This document shows, in pieces, positions 1 to 11,830 of a DNA stretch of 64,000 nucleotides. The DNA comes from Sciurus carolinensis. Its lineage: Eukaryota > Chordata > Mammalia > Rodentia > Sciuridae. The stretch covers positions 110,485,160 to 110,549,159 of the forward strand of contig NC_062219.1 in the NCBI RefSeq assembly GCF_902686445.1, written 5' to 3'. The first letter of the stretch is position 1, and each line of letters begins with the position of its first letter. The notes under the pieces were generated by a model. That model made no database searches. It had not been told where the DNA came from and worked only from the letters and a program-made list of their open reading frames with translations. The position numbers and the translations under genes were made by a program.

Positions 1-1380
1 GAGTAACATAAGAAAAAAACACCACCATGGTGTAGGAGTCTGCCTAGCTGTCATGCATGACGGGCGGCTCTTCCCCAGGGTCTTGATATTACAAGTACCA
101 TGAGCTCTGAAGTCTTTAGAAAGTCTTTAAGTAACTTCTTGCCCTGCTTTTCTTTACCTTTTTAAAACGTTTGCCTGTTTTTCCCCTCTGGACTCAGCCA
201 AAACCCTTCGCTCCGGCCGTGTGTCATCAGAATGCAAGTCGTAGGAGGGTGAAGATGGCGCCTTTCTGCCTTGGCTTTCCTTTCCTCTTTTACCCATGCC
301 TCCCTCCAGTGCTCTTGTCCCTACTTATGCCTCCTTTTTCCCCCCATTGGCACATGTTTTCATAAATTAAAACAAATCTGACTTTGAGCCCTTAGCTGTA
401 AATTCTGCTTCTGCCTCTTAGACTGAGCACCATAACAAGGTACTGACTCCCCTTCCTGAGCCGGGTACCCTGGCAGGGACACAGAGTCAGAGTGGAACCC
501 TGTACCCAAGGAGCCCAGGTGGCAGTAGATGACTCTTCCCTACTCAGGGCTTCAGGACAAAGCATCACACTCAGAATGTGGGAAAACACCCAGGCAGCTG
601 CTCAGGGTGGCCCTGGGGCAGCAGCCAAGAATGCCCATTGTCCTGGCAGCAGCTGTGTCCCTAAACAGGTGCTGCCTGGTGGCTAAGTGCCCAAATGTGT
701 GACAACCTCCCCTGCCCAGGCACATAGAAACATCCCAGATCAGGGGCATTGGAGGGCTCTCTCCAATTCCCACTTCCCTGTGCTGAGGCTACAGAGATAG
801 GGAGCAGAAGACAGGTCACAGGCACCAAAAGGCAGCCGGCCATGTTCCCTCTGCTCTCTACCCTCAGCATGTAATTCACAGGACACTGAACAGATTAGGG
901 CAGCCCTTCCCTGACCCCAGACCTCCCTGGCATCACTGCAGGGGAGGAAATGTCCCCAGAGGAGGATGCATCTGATCCTTCACTGGCTGGCATCACACCA
1001 GGCACCAAACAACTGCTGCCACCCACACCACCCTCCCCGAGAATCCCGCCAGGCTCAACACTCTGCTCCCGGAGACTAGAGAAGCAAAAGATGGAGAGAT
1101 GAAGCGGGTCTGAGCCTAGGGACAAGACAGAGCCAGGAGACCTTCCTCCTGCACCTGGGGCCCCTCTTTGCCTCATCTCTTCTTTCTTGTCCTTCACCTG
1201 TCCCTCCCCTCCCCCACCTTTTTCCTCTTTTTGTCTCCTCTCCTGCTGGTCCACATTCCCACCTTCGGCCAGTCCACCAGATCAGAAAACATTTGGTGTA
1301 AGTCTTGCTTGCTTCAGTCTATAAAATCTCCTACCCCAATGCCTCATGCCTGGGGAAGAAATCCACTTCTCTCTTTCGTA
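1..1380. other. Unique sequence, no gene seen
   Basis: Both strands carry only short open frames (at most about 119 codons) with no recognisable domain and no convincing exon structure. Around 1140-1260 there is a C/T-rich tract (polypyrimidine on the plus strand). I see no transposon remnant that I can name here. Confidence 0.6.
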
Positions 1381-1389
1381 CCTGTTTTC

Positions 1390-1427
<38 letters not shown>

Positions 1428-1514
1428 AGTAGTGGGGATTGAACTCAGGGCCTTGTGCTCGCAAGGCAAGCACTCTACCAGCTGAGCTATCTCCCCAGCC
1501 CTATTTTCCACTTT
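1381..1514 (-). mobile_element. ID-family tRNA-derived SINE
   Basis: On the minus strand the segment of about 1427-1500 reads as a tRNA-Ala-like head: 'ggctggggagatagctcag', then a B-box 'gttcaatcc' and 'ccactact', followed by a long poly(A) (poly(T) at about 1394-1425 on the plus strand). The flanks, 'ctgttttctacttt' at about 1382-1395 and 'ctattttccacttt' at about 1501-1514, match at 12 of 14 bases and are the likely target-site duplication. The internal A and B boxes would form a pol III promoter. This copy is close to the BC1/ID type, with fewer squirrel-specific changes than the copies at 34 kb. Confidence 0.9.
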
Positions 1515-3949
1515 GAAAAGAGGGTTTCCTAGGAGCTCTTAACTGGAGCTCCATGAAAATTCAGTTCCACCATCAACTCATGCTGTCACATTCTGAACTG
1601 AACAAAGCTGTTTCCTTAACTATAGGAATTCTCAGGACCTTAATGTGATGGGGGGGGGCGTGGTAAATATGCAAGAGAGAGACACAGATTTCCAAGTTTT
1701 TGCAATTTATCAAGTCCTCCATTTTCGAGAAATAGTTTGAGAGGCTAGTATTCCCTTGGCCCCTGCTGCAGTAGCTGTCAGCTCCTCCGTCTGCACAGTG
1801 CCTAGCACAGGACCCTGGAGAGGCTGTCACTTAATAAATACCAGACCCTCTGCCTTCCTTCAAGCTAGAAGAGCAGAAGTTCTTCTTCCAGAACTTTAGA
1901 CTCTCCCTTTGGCAAGTAAGGGTCTACCTCAAGCCTTTACTCTGGGGTACATTTCAGCCATGGAAATAGTAAAGAGTTACCAAAGTTCTCTGTCCCTCAT
2001 AAGGCCCCTTATAAAAGGCCACGCCACACAGGTGTTTGTCACCAGCAGTACCTGCACCAGTACAACAGACTCCTCGCAAAGCCTGGAGAACCACAGTTCT
2101 GGCACTGTGGCCTATGACTACTTTAATTACAGCCTTGCCCTCCTGCTCCCACTTCCTTGGACCTGCCTCACTTCTTTCAAGCCCCTCATTAATTGACTCT
2201 CACCTCCTGAATCCCTGGGAGCTAGGCATGGTGGTCCATGGGACAAAGCCCTAGGACCATGCCCTGGTCTGGAACCCTCCAGACAGCCCCATGACCAGGA
2301 CACATGCCCTTGGCCAATTTTGTTTCCTTTGAATCAGGGGAAAGGGAGGGATCTTTCTGGGAATTCCCAGAGCTGTCTGGGAATGTTGGCAATGCTGCAG
2401 AGCACGGGACCAAGGTGGGTAGGAGGTACTATGGGGGCCAAGCCAAGGACAGGGCCAGGGGAATTCCCATAGGGCGCCATTAGTGTGGAAGCTTTGAAAG
2501 AGCACGTTCTTTACGTGCCCGTTGCTGTTCAGAGCAGCATTGTCGTTGACTGAACACTTGTTCCGATCATTTCCTTCTTATTTCCCAGTGACACTGCCCC
2601 TACCAAGAGGGATGGGGAGCATGTCAGAATCAGGCAGTGAGAGTCCCTGAGCAACCGTCAGTTTGCAAAGAATCACAACCAGCACTGCAGACAAACGTGT
2701 TCTTTCCTCTTCTGGTGCCTTGGCGTGAGTACCCCAGCAGCACACAGGTAAGCACAGCTTGGGAGCCCCCAAGTCTCTGTGCCATGTCAGTCACTTTCCA
2801 GCCTGGACCTCAGTCTACTCATCTGCAATGTGCACATAATAGCTCCCTCCAGGTCTGTTTGGTAGGGGCCTCTGAGATTCATGTTGGTGGGTGGGAATAT
2901 GTGAGAGCCCGGTACTCCTCATTCCTCCGTCCCAAAACTTTCCTTCCTCCTGCTCAGCATCTCTTCCCTTTGAAGACTCTGCCAACACACGAATGGACAG
3001 GAGACCAAAGTTCTCAGCTTGTTAGATTCCAATGACAGAATTTCACAGCAAGCGTTCCCTGATCTGCCTTACCTGAGACAAACTATTCATCTTAGAAAAG
3101 ACAGGTCCACCCTCCCCTTCCCATTTGCCCAGCCCTGACTATTACTGTCTCCTCACCTCTACAAGACCTTTCCAGAGAAGCTCTCCAGGAAGTGGCAGAG
3201 CAAGCACTACTTTGGACCTTTCGAGACTTAATCAAGGTGACCACACCTCCATCTTCCTTCCATATGTCACTCACACAGAGTGAGAGGGAAGTAAGCCAAT
3301 GGGGAAGAAGACTGAGGAGGAGAGAACAGGCTGGCTTCCTCACCTCTCCAACTGCCATGGCGTGCACTTCCGCTACAGATTCTCTGAGTCTGGTTCCCAG
3401 CACTGTGACCAGCGTGATTCATACAGAGACCTAGGACTAGAAGATGTCTTTCCCCCAGGCAGAAGAGCCCTCCAAGTGGCCAAGAGCTCAGGATAGGTGC
3501 CCACTGCTCCTTCGCCTCCCTGATTATGACTCACAGCGCCCTCAGTCAGCCAAGTCCCAGAATTTGGGGTCCCAAGATGAGTCCCATCCCTTCTTCCCCT
3601 CTCTGTCTCATGGAAGGACCCACTGCAATCCTACTCCCCAGCCTGATACTGCCAACTTCCCTTCTCTAATGTCCCAGCCAAAATGCTGAGCCCTTGAGGC
3701 CACACACAGAGGAGGAAGATTCCAGAAGCACAACCTGTAAAGTGGGGGACACTTTATCCAGAGACAGCACAGATGAGTAGAAGCAGGGAAGGAGGAGGAA
3801 GGAAGGAAAAAGAGAAAGGGAAGAACATTAGGCCAGGAAACCCTTAAAAATGAACTTGCTCTTCCCAAAAAGAGGGGTCTAAATGGCCAAGGAATGCCAC
3901 AGAAAGGAGCACATACAAGTAAATAAAAGTCTGGTTATTTTAGGACTCG
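1515..3949. other. Unique sequence, no gene seen
   Basis: This is single-copy-looking, fairly GC-rich DNA. Open frames such as 2637-3035 (plus, 132 codons) and 3092-3403 (minus) have no recognisable domain, signal or neighbour support and are probably chance frames. There is a short G-run at about 1651-1658. I see no MIR, L2, LTR or L1 that I can name. Confidence 0.55.
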
Positions 3950-4241
3950 GTGGAGAATGGCTGCTGGTGGTCTGTGCCTTCCTCCTGGGGGGTCGGCATT
4001 CATCCCAGGGAAGAAACTGGGTCATCAGCAGTCTGGCCCTGCCGCCCGTGGTGGCCAGCATGGCAGTGCGGTGGGCGGCCACATGGGTGGCGGCTCCAGC
4101 CGCACCTCAAGGCGGTCCATCCGTGTGTGTGAGCAGCACTTTGATATCTGGCCACGAAAGGGCAAGTTCTCAAAGCCCCCATTCATGGACCCTACACACA
4201 GGAGCAGCAAACAGAAAAAAAAAAAAAAAAAAAAAAAAAAA
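3950..4241 (+). other. GC-rich block ending in poly(A); possible retrocopy fragment
   Basis: About 250 bp of GC-rich sequence runs into a pure A tract at about 4216-4241, as a processed retrocopy or a 3'-UTR copy would. One plus frame (3957-4262) is open throughout and reads Gly/Ser/Arg-rich sequence, but I recognise no parent gene. I did not find a clear target-site duplication: the right flank starts 'cagtgcttcccattgg' and I see no match upstream. It may instead be unique DNA with an expanded A run. Confidence 0.3.
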
Positions 4242-7200
4242 CAGTGCTTCCCATTGGTCTAGAAAGGTGGGTTCCTGTTTATTAATGGAAGACCACATAA
4301 AGAATGCACGGTCGCAAATGTTCCTTCCGAGCAGCACAGAGCTGGTGGCTGGAAGTTAAAATAAAAAAAATTCCATCCGGGAAGCACTTGGGACAAAAAG
4401 CTGCCCCTGCAGGCCCCCATGTTAGTTTTAGAAGGACATTCTACCAAAGCATGGGCCCTGCCTCACCAGACCTTGTTTAGCATAGCAGGGCTCCCCAGGG
4501 CCCCTCCTGCTCTTGCTCCCTGTCTCCACCACCCCGTCTCCTGCTAGTGCTCCCCTTTTTCTTCCTTCTGACTCTGCAGCAGTGAGAAACACCCAGGGCA
4601 GGGGCATTAAAAAGGTCTTTGGCAATTAGCTCCCTAAGGAAATCAGAGAGGGTGCAAAGGAGGAAGGAGGAAGCACAGTGGGTGACATTCTCAAGGTGGG
4701 GCTGGCCCTGACCAGAGGCTCCATCCCAGACCACAGGCTGCTTTTCCCACCTACAGCAGGGCCGGGGAAAGGGAGTTAAGGAGCAAACTGGAGATAAGAG
4801 GAGGCCAGGGCTCTCTTTTGAAGCTTAATTAAAGCAAACTGATCAGTCTTGTGCTGCACACGCCAGACAATACAAACGGTGAAGAAAATCGTTAACAGGG
4901 AGCCATGTTATTCCAGAGCAGGGGTGTGGAGAGGAAGCTGGTTCAGGCTTCCAGTGCAGTAGAGAAAAATCTGGACTCTGATAAGTAAGCACAAATCGTG
5001 CCTGGAGGTGGAAAAAAATAAAATCCTGGTTTCTCCAGGTAAGGGAGAAAGGAACCAGAAGGGGAAATGAATTCAGAGCAATCTACATTTCATTTATTTC
5101 TTTGGCAAATCCTTATTTCTAGGTGAAGGGATCAAACAGGCCTGTCACCAAATCACAAAGTTGTCTCGAATATGTGCAGAGTGTATCCCATCTAGCTCCC
5201 AGACCACCAGCACATTTTATGATTTCTTTACACTACACATATTTGGCAGTGCTGAAATCACCCAATAATATCAACCTGGGGCTTCATCTGCAGCTCTGAG
5301 GCTCTCTCCAAGTGTTTGCTGGAGCCCAGCCCAAAACAACCACTGCTCATCTTATTCTAATATCACAGGAAAATATGTCCTCCTTCCTGTCTGCCTACCA
5401 CCATCTGTGAGGAGGGAAGGTCTCAATGTGGCGTGTGTGCCTGTTGCTTTTGCTGTTGACGCGGCCTCTGTTGTTTTCCATACACACAGACTCAGACGCG
5501 GTCAGGACGAATTGCCCATGGGTGACAGCCAAGTCCCATGAGCAGTCTACAGAGCCAGTTTTGACCCTCCACAGACAAATGAGTCCAGGCCAGACAGCAA
5601 GGCAGAGGCCACACCTGCCACTGTGGGCTGCCACAGAGGTAGCTTCCTGGCCTGAGTCAGGAGACCAAGGCACAGAGATCTTCCATCCTGAGCCTTTCTG
5701 CCTCTTACCCTCCACCTTCCTGCCTAGACTGAGGCCAGGTCAAGTTCAGACAGGGATGCACAGGAGCAAGCGGGGAAGAAGGCAAGTAGGAGACAGGAGA
5801 GGTGCCAGGGTTCATAGGTGTCTGTCTCAGAGATGTGAGTCGTAAGCAAGGGAAGGGAAGAAAAGGGAGGCGACCTTAAGGACATCAGAGAGAGACATCA
5901 GCAGCAGTCTGTCCCTGGCCACCAAATAAGAGCTGGCCCCATGTGAAGACATTCACACTTTCCAGCTGTACCATCTTCTTTGTAGGTAGAAGTATTTGTG
6001 TGATTTGGGTTCCACCTGAAGCCGTCCTGGTTTTACTTAGAGAATTTGGTATATTTTTCCTCTCTTCGTAGATGAGAAAACAGGCCCCTCAAACAAAATG
6101 AATCAGAAGAAGGCAGGCAGGATTCCTGAGGCTGCACCTAACACTCTACCTCCTAGTTACTCAGAATCTATAAGAAAAGCCTCAAACACCTTCCTAGAGA
6201 CCTGCAGGAATCTTCAGTTGGCTGGCTAAGTACCTTTCTCCAAGAGCCTCCCTGTTAGTGAGTTCCGGACCTGACTGACCCATGAACTTGATGAGCAATT
6301 TCCTCCGCAAGCCCACAAACTTCTAAAGCCTGGACAACACCAGGAAGGAAGCAATCCAGGACAGCAGGGCAAGCACCACGCATGGCACCCTCCTCCTCCT
6401 GAGCCAGGCTCATGGGCAGAGCAGGCTCCTTCAGCACCCCCGCCACACCCACACCACAAGAGTGCCCCCTCCAGGGGTAAAAGCTAGAGCTGGGCCTCAG
6501 GGTGTAAGTAGAGAAAATGAGCCCTGCTGATCTTCAGATGGAGACATCTCTAAAAGACCTGAGAAGACCCAAGGCAAGGACAGCAAAAGTCAATGCTTCT
6601 CCCAAGACCACACCATGCTGCAAAATGACTCACGACCCCTCATTTTAGTGATTGTCTGCCAATGATTCCCCCAGTTTTGCTTCTTCCCTCCTGCCTCAGA
6701 GATTGCTGAGGTACCGATTACCAAACGGCCCCTCTTCATGCTGACATGCAATGTGGAGTAGGTCCGTGTTCCCCCCAGTCCCTCTCCAATCACTCAGCCT
6801 TATAGAAGTCCCCTCCCCATTCCAATCTCCTGAGATGCCCCTGGTTTCTGAGGTATGTCCTTCCTTGCTACAGCAAGTTAACAAACCTAGCTCTAGTTAA
6901 CAAGGCGTTCGTTTGCAGTGATCATCCGTTAGATTCAGTTTCCAAAGTAATTCAGTTTCCTAAGTCTTCCTTCAGACCAGGAGCACTGCAAACTCAGCTC
7001 CCACAGGATGATGCTGATGTTCTGCTGGGGCAGCACCTAATCACCAGCAATTGGTTTTCCAGAGAGTTGTCATGGCCCCAACTGCAGGGTCAACCATCTG
7101 TGTCCTTCACCTTCCAACCTCTCCTGGAGGCTGCATTTCCACTGTACAACCAGGGCTTCAGGAGAGGGACACCCTGAGCTCTGAAATGCAAGAGTCGTCT

Positions 7201-9104
7201 TTGTACTATTGTTGATATTTTTATTTTTGTATTGTTTCCTGATTTTAAAATAATAAACACTGCAAAAAATTCAAACCCTAGCAAAAATATAACAAAAAAA
7301 AGAGTAAAACTTACTTGAAACCTACTAACCTATTAGTCACCATTAATATTTTGGAAACCATTCTTTCATCCATCTCCTTATATCTGAATGTATGAACACA
7401 TGCACAGTCAGTATCACTGACACATCATGGGTACTCTCAGTATCCACCCTTTTCTCTTGTATGATATCTTATTTCGTATGCACCACCTCCCTGCTTCCAC
7501 ACTCCCAGTTCAGTAGCCAATGTTAGCTGGGGGCCTCCTTCCATGCTAAGCCCTGCTCCATCAAAGGCAGAGGTTTTAACAGTGGCCTCCAGGGAGGACA
7601 GAGATGGAGACCCACGTATGCAAGGAGGGAGTCTCTAGGAGTCAGACGACCTCTAACCATAGACACTGATGTACAGCTGTCATTTTAAAGATCATTGGAC
7701 TTGGTGCTGAGCCATAACTGAGTTCTGTCCAAAATACACTTGTGGAACAAACAGAACTGCCTTAAGGTGTCCTCCTCTGTCTCCTCTCAAAACTAAGTCA
7801 CATAAGGGGTAGGGGAGGGGGCAATGTGGATTCTGACATCCTCTACCACCACCTTAGGTGATTCTTTTTCTCTTGGTATTTTCTGTTGGTTCTTTATGTA
7901 TGGCAGTGGTTTGGACAGAATGGTACCAAACCAGGTCACTCACAGCCTCCTTGATGGCTCCACTCCCCACACACAAACCTCTCCTCAACCCTACTGAACA
8001 CAGCTCCACTCTATTCCCAAAAAGCAGCTGCCTCCTGTCTAATTATGTTAGATCTTGATTTTCCTGCCCTTCACCTCAATGGGTTGACCATGTTTAGCAT
8101 TGAACTTTTCATGCCTGCCAATGCATGCCACTTGTTCAGTGTCTCAAATGACATCTTCCAGACTCCAAATACAATAAATGCCCTCTTCATAAGAAGCTAC
8201 TCTCTACAGCATGTGCTAAAAATAGGTCTTGCTTTCATTAAATCTGCTTTAAAATATTCAGATGTATACTGAAAATGAGTTAGATGGCATTTTTTTTTCT
8301 TATAAAACAATTCTTTGCGTAAGGAAGAAATATCCTATTCGGGGCTACAGAAATAAGTGATTTGTACCCAAGGTTACAGGAGTATATTCATTGCATTCAA
8401 GAGAGAGTGCACATCTGGCTGCCTGACTGTGTGTGTTTTTCTGCATCCATGAGCCTGGGCCTCTGGTCTCTGGCCTTTTAAAATCAGGACCAGGTTGCCT
8501 GCCACATAGCTCTCCCTGCGTGTCACTCTCCAGAAGTACCCCTGTGAGCCAGATCTCTGCTGTGCAAACAGGTGCTGCAGAGTTCACCCAAAAGATTTTT
8601 TAAAAAAACAAAAAACAAAAACTTTCCACTCAGAGCAGGCAAGCTTTACTCTTTTAAAATAAGCGTTACTTAACAGAAGGCCTCATAAAGCCCAGAAAAC
8701 ACCAGAACATCTGGTAAATGGTGTCGACTTTACACTTTCTCCAGCACAGGGTACAGGGCTTTTGTTTCCACTGGCATTAACTCAAGGATGCAGAGCTCCG
8801 AGCTGGTGCGTCCCTGGGTTCCTTGGCCATCCTAATTTTCATGGGACAGTCCCAAGCCAGCAGGTCTGTCTTTGCCTTCAACCAGGCCAGCAACAGGCAA
8901 CCTCAGGGCCCAAATCCAAGAGGCAGGGGAAGAGTTAGGGAGGGCAGAATAAGCTGAAAGTCCAAGGATATCACCCCTGCTGTGACAGAACCCTGCACAC
9001 TGGGAGTTGGGATGTGGGGGTCGCGGGAGCCGGGATGTCACAGGTGATGGTACACTGCTCTTTCTGGGTGACTTTAAAATGTCATGAGAAACTGTGGTGT
9101 TAAT
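4242..9104. other. Mostly unique sequence
   Basis: No gene is supported. The 139-codon plus frame at 5426-5845 begins with a Leu-rich stretch resembling a signal peptide, but it has a poor start context (T at -3), no recognisable domain and no exon signals. The block at about 7200-7400 is AT-rich and resembles a decayed interspersed repeat that I cannot classify. A candidate conserved element at 4820-4920 is listed separately. Confidence 0.5.
4820..4920. other. Candidate conserved noncoding element
   Basis: This AT-rich, low-redundancy stretch is dense in homeodomain-like TTAATTAA/TAAT cores ('gcttaattaaagc' near 4822) and has no repeat character, set in GC-richer DNA. That texture is typical of mammalian conserved noncoding elements. 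It is a guess from composition only; no alignment was possible. Confidence 0.25.
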
Positions 9105-9180
9105 ATTCATTCATTTATCCTAGATGTTTAAAGCCCTTTGCCTGGGTTGGGTGCCAGGAGCTGGGGAGGGTTACTCAAAA
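9105..9180 (-). mobile_element. L2 3'-end fragment
   Basis: The plus strand reads 'ttcattcatttatcc...gggtgccaggagctggggagg'. This is the reverse complement of the usual L2 tail (a 'cctggcac...ttgaatgaatga' type ending). It is old and short, so the assignment is tentative. Confidence 0.45.
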
Positions 9181-9534
9181 ACATGTAAAGTCAACAGTTC
9201 TGGAGCGCTCTGGAAATGCCGTCAAAGCTCCACCAGCAGAGGCTATTTTCTACACCTGTTTTCATATCATGGCAAGTAAGGGCACCACCGAGAGGTCCTG
9301 GCTCTTCTCCTGGATGAAGGGCTGACTGCCTTCCCACTGTATGACTTTGAACACCATGGGTAGCCATGAGAACGTCAGAGAGGCTATCTAAATGTTGTGT
9401 CCCCAAGAAACCCCTCTGAGAGCAAACACTCATCTTTGTGCAAACCCTTTTGGGATACACTGTATTCAGGGCTCAGGACCTTCCTAAACCCAGCAGACTC
9501 GTAGCAGACCAAGCACCTGGAGCTGAAGGAGGAC

Positions 9535-9665
9535 AGATCATGTGTTCTTGGGCAAGTCCCTCAGCTGAGTCTCAATGTCTTCATCTGAGAAACTGCTCTT
9601 TCTCACAAGACTGATATAAGAAGCAAAAGACTTCATACATATGAATGTGGTTTACGAGGCATTTC
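9535..9665 (+). mobile_element. MIR SINE fragment
   Basis: The MIR core is recognisable: 'ttgggcaagtccctcagctgagtctcaatgt' in pieces, followed by 'cttcatctgagaaactg', matching the 'cttgggcaagt...tcagtttcctcatctgtaaaatg' pattern. The copy is diverged and lacks both ends. Confidence 0.65.
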
Positions 9666-10254
9666 ACAAATGTTATTTATCATCATGCATATACAATTGG
9701 GTTTTCTGTAGTCTTCATTTAAAAACCCAGTCTGTCTAATGAAAAGTAACAGAAAGTCTGCTTAAAGATTTCTTGGAAAGAAATTTTGCTGCTGGTGAAA
9801 TATACTTGTGTTAGAGAAAAGAGTTCTTGGCATATGCCCCCCATCCCTTCCCTGTGTTTCCTGTCTTTGAAAGTGGAGCTGCAGCAGCCATTCTGTGATC
9901 ATGAGGCTATGAGCCTAAGGGAGCAAAGTGAATATGTTGAAGATGGCAGTCTCTGTCATCTGTGCCCAGTCTGTGGCAGGGAGGAGGCACAGAAAGGGCC
10001 TGACTACTTGGTGATATTGCTGAGCCAATGCCAGCTAAATGCCTGCTTTAGGACTTCTTGCTATTGCAAGGGGTGTGTGTCTATTTATGTAAAGCACTGT
10101 TGATTTAGTTTTCTAGAACTTGCAGCTGGATGAATTGTAACATATCTAGGCTCTCTGTTCTCTTAGGACCTTTTATTTTTCCTCTAAAGAATTCACTGTC
10201 ATTATAATCAAGTTTCCTGTGTGACTATCTCTTTAATGACTCTAGCCCCAATTA

Positions 10255-10371
10255 GGTTTTAAGCTCCACAAGGGTAGCAATCACTTCTGTCTGGTTTGCC
10301 ATAAACCTCCAGTCCTGGCTCAGTGCCCAGCATATAGCATAAGCTCAATAAATATTGGTTGAGTGAGTGAA
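10255..10371 (+). mobile_element. L2 3'-end fragment
   Basis: A typical L2 tail: 'taagctccacaagggtagc', 'cagtgcccagcatatagc', 'aagctcaataaatattgg' and then a 'gagtgagtgaagg' end. This corresponds to the 'gcctggcacatagtaggcgctcaataaatatttgttgaatgaatg' terminus of L2. Confidence 0.8.
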
Positions 10372-11211
10372 GGAATAGCACTTGTTTTGAACAGACACTT
10401 GTCACTTTGCTTCCTACCCCATGAAGGATTAATACGAGGATCTCTCAGATTAGTATTTAAACTCGGGCAACATGGAATGACCTCTCCGGCGTTTTCACTC
10501 CAACACTCGTTTGAGTCAGATTTTCCATGCCAGTCAAGCCATCTTCCCTTGTAGAGAATAATGCCCAATATAGACCCTCTAGAGGAACCTCAATAAATAC
10601 AAATATAGGCTGAACAGAATTTGCAGCCTCCAAGAGTCATTTCCCATAAGATAAATGCATTGTTTTTTAAAGGGCAATCCGATCCCTCCCTCTGAACTAC
10701 AAGCCTCCGCCAAAGCTCTGAGAGCAGGAGATCCCTCCGCGAGCAACGATCCCCAATCGGTTACCTGATTTTGTTTCAGGAAGAAGGAAGAAATTTTTCT
10801 TAATGAAAATCCTTCTTCAGCAAAGGAGCTGCTCCCTGAGCTGTTACTACTTCTAGTCTCAGCTGGAACTAGCAACCCAAAAGCTGTCCCAGAAAGGAGA
10901 AGGAAAAAGAATTAAATCACACCACCCACAAGGGAGCCGGAGCTTACAAAACAGTTTCCCAGGGGTTGGCTGTGAACACGGTGCAGAGGGTGGCCTCTTC
11001 CCTCCACTGCTGTCCCTCGTCCTCCTGTGCCAGAGGGTGTATATTACCTTTCCCCTTCTGTTAAATGCCAGCACACAAACTCCTGGAAAGGGTCCATCAG
11101 AAATTCCAAAGCAGGATCTCCCACGTAAAGCAAGAGGCTCCTGAGTTTCAACTTCCTGTCTCCATTCACACTCTACCTCCCAAAAGGAGGGAGGCTGGCT
11201 CCCTGGAGGCC
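10372..11211. other. Unique sequence, no gene seen
   Basis: This is moderately conserved-looking, non-repetitive sequence. A minus frame at 10579-10875 (98 codons) lies next to a 'caggtaac' donor-like string on the minus strand near 10764, but I recognise neither a protein nor an acceptor partner, so I do not call an exon. Confidence 0.45.
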
Positions 11212-11398
11212 ATAAAGCATAATGATCAAGAAGCATGATTCCAGACCTGGGAACTCTGCCACTTCCTGGTTATATAACCCTGGACATTTAATCCAATCTA
11301 TAAAAACTTGCTCTCTGCTTTGGTAAAATTGGGAAATAAATGAGATAACCCATGGAAAGTGCAGGCTTGCCACCTAGTAGATTCCAAAAATCATCAGC
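11212..11398 (+). mobile_element. MIR SINE, nearly complete
   Basis: The head 'cataatgatcaagaagcatgattcc', the middle 'gggaactctgccacttcctgg' and the core 'ttggtaaaattgggaaataaatgagataacc' follow MIR order over about 185 bp. The divergence is that of an ancient mammalian insertion. Confidence 0.8.
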
Positions 11399-11659
11399 TA
11401 TTTTTTAATCCAGGCTCAACCAGAGTCGTGCTTGCCTGTGGACCCGTTCTCCCGGAGTTGTTGACACATATCCCTCAAGGTTTTTTCCCCTGATTCGTCA
11501 GTTCCCTCCAGCCATCTCTAGTGTGTGTGTCCTCCGAGGCCACCTGCCTCTCCGAAGCTCACTCCCTCTAAAGGGGTTACTTCAATTTGAAAGCTGCTTC
11601 CGGGGAGGCACAGGGCTCTCAGTCACGGCCTTAGCCACCCTGAACCCAGCTCTCCCATT

Positions 11660-11830
11660 CTTTGCCATGGAAGTTACCTCCTCTCAGCCTGTTTTCATCT
11701 TCTGAAAAAACAGGCATAACAATTTCTACTTTGAGGATTGTTATAAAGTTCAAAAAATTAAATATTTGTAAAGTGCCAGGCACATACCGGGCACTCAAAT
11801 CATGCTTAATGTTGCTATTAATATTATTCT
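11660..11830 (+). mobile_element. MIR SINE, 3' two thirds
   Basis: 'cagcctgttttcatcttctgaaaaaacaggcataacaa' is the MIR core shape, followed by 'gaggattgttataaagtt' and 'aagtgccaggcacataccgggcactcaaat', the usual MIR 3' region. It lies about 260 bp downstream of another MIR in the same orientation and could be an independent copy. Confidence 0.75.

Noticed and set aside
1427..1500. tRNA-like gene
   Set aside because: A and B boxes are present, but the poly(A) tail and flanking repeats make it an ID SINE. The same holds for the copies at 13.35, 34.1, 34.4, 61.1 and 61.5 kb.
2216..2250. B1/Alu-like start ('gctaggcatggtggt')
   Set aside because: Resemblance stops after about 15 bases; no B box or tail follows.
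5426..5845. 139-codon plus frame starting with a Leu-rich signal-peptide-like stretch
   Set aside because: Poor start context, no domain, no exon signals, no similarity that I recognise. A CT-rich stretch gives Leu runs by chance.
10760..10775. Splice donor on the minus strand next to a 98-codon frame
   Set aside because: A donor-like string alone is common by chance; no acceptor, no conserved protein, no partner exon was found.
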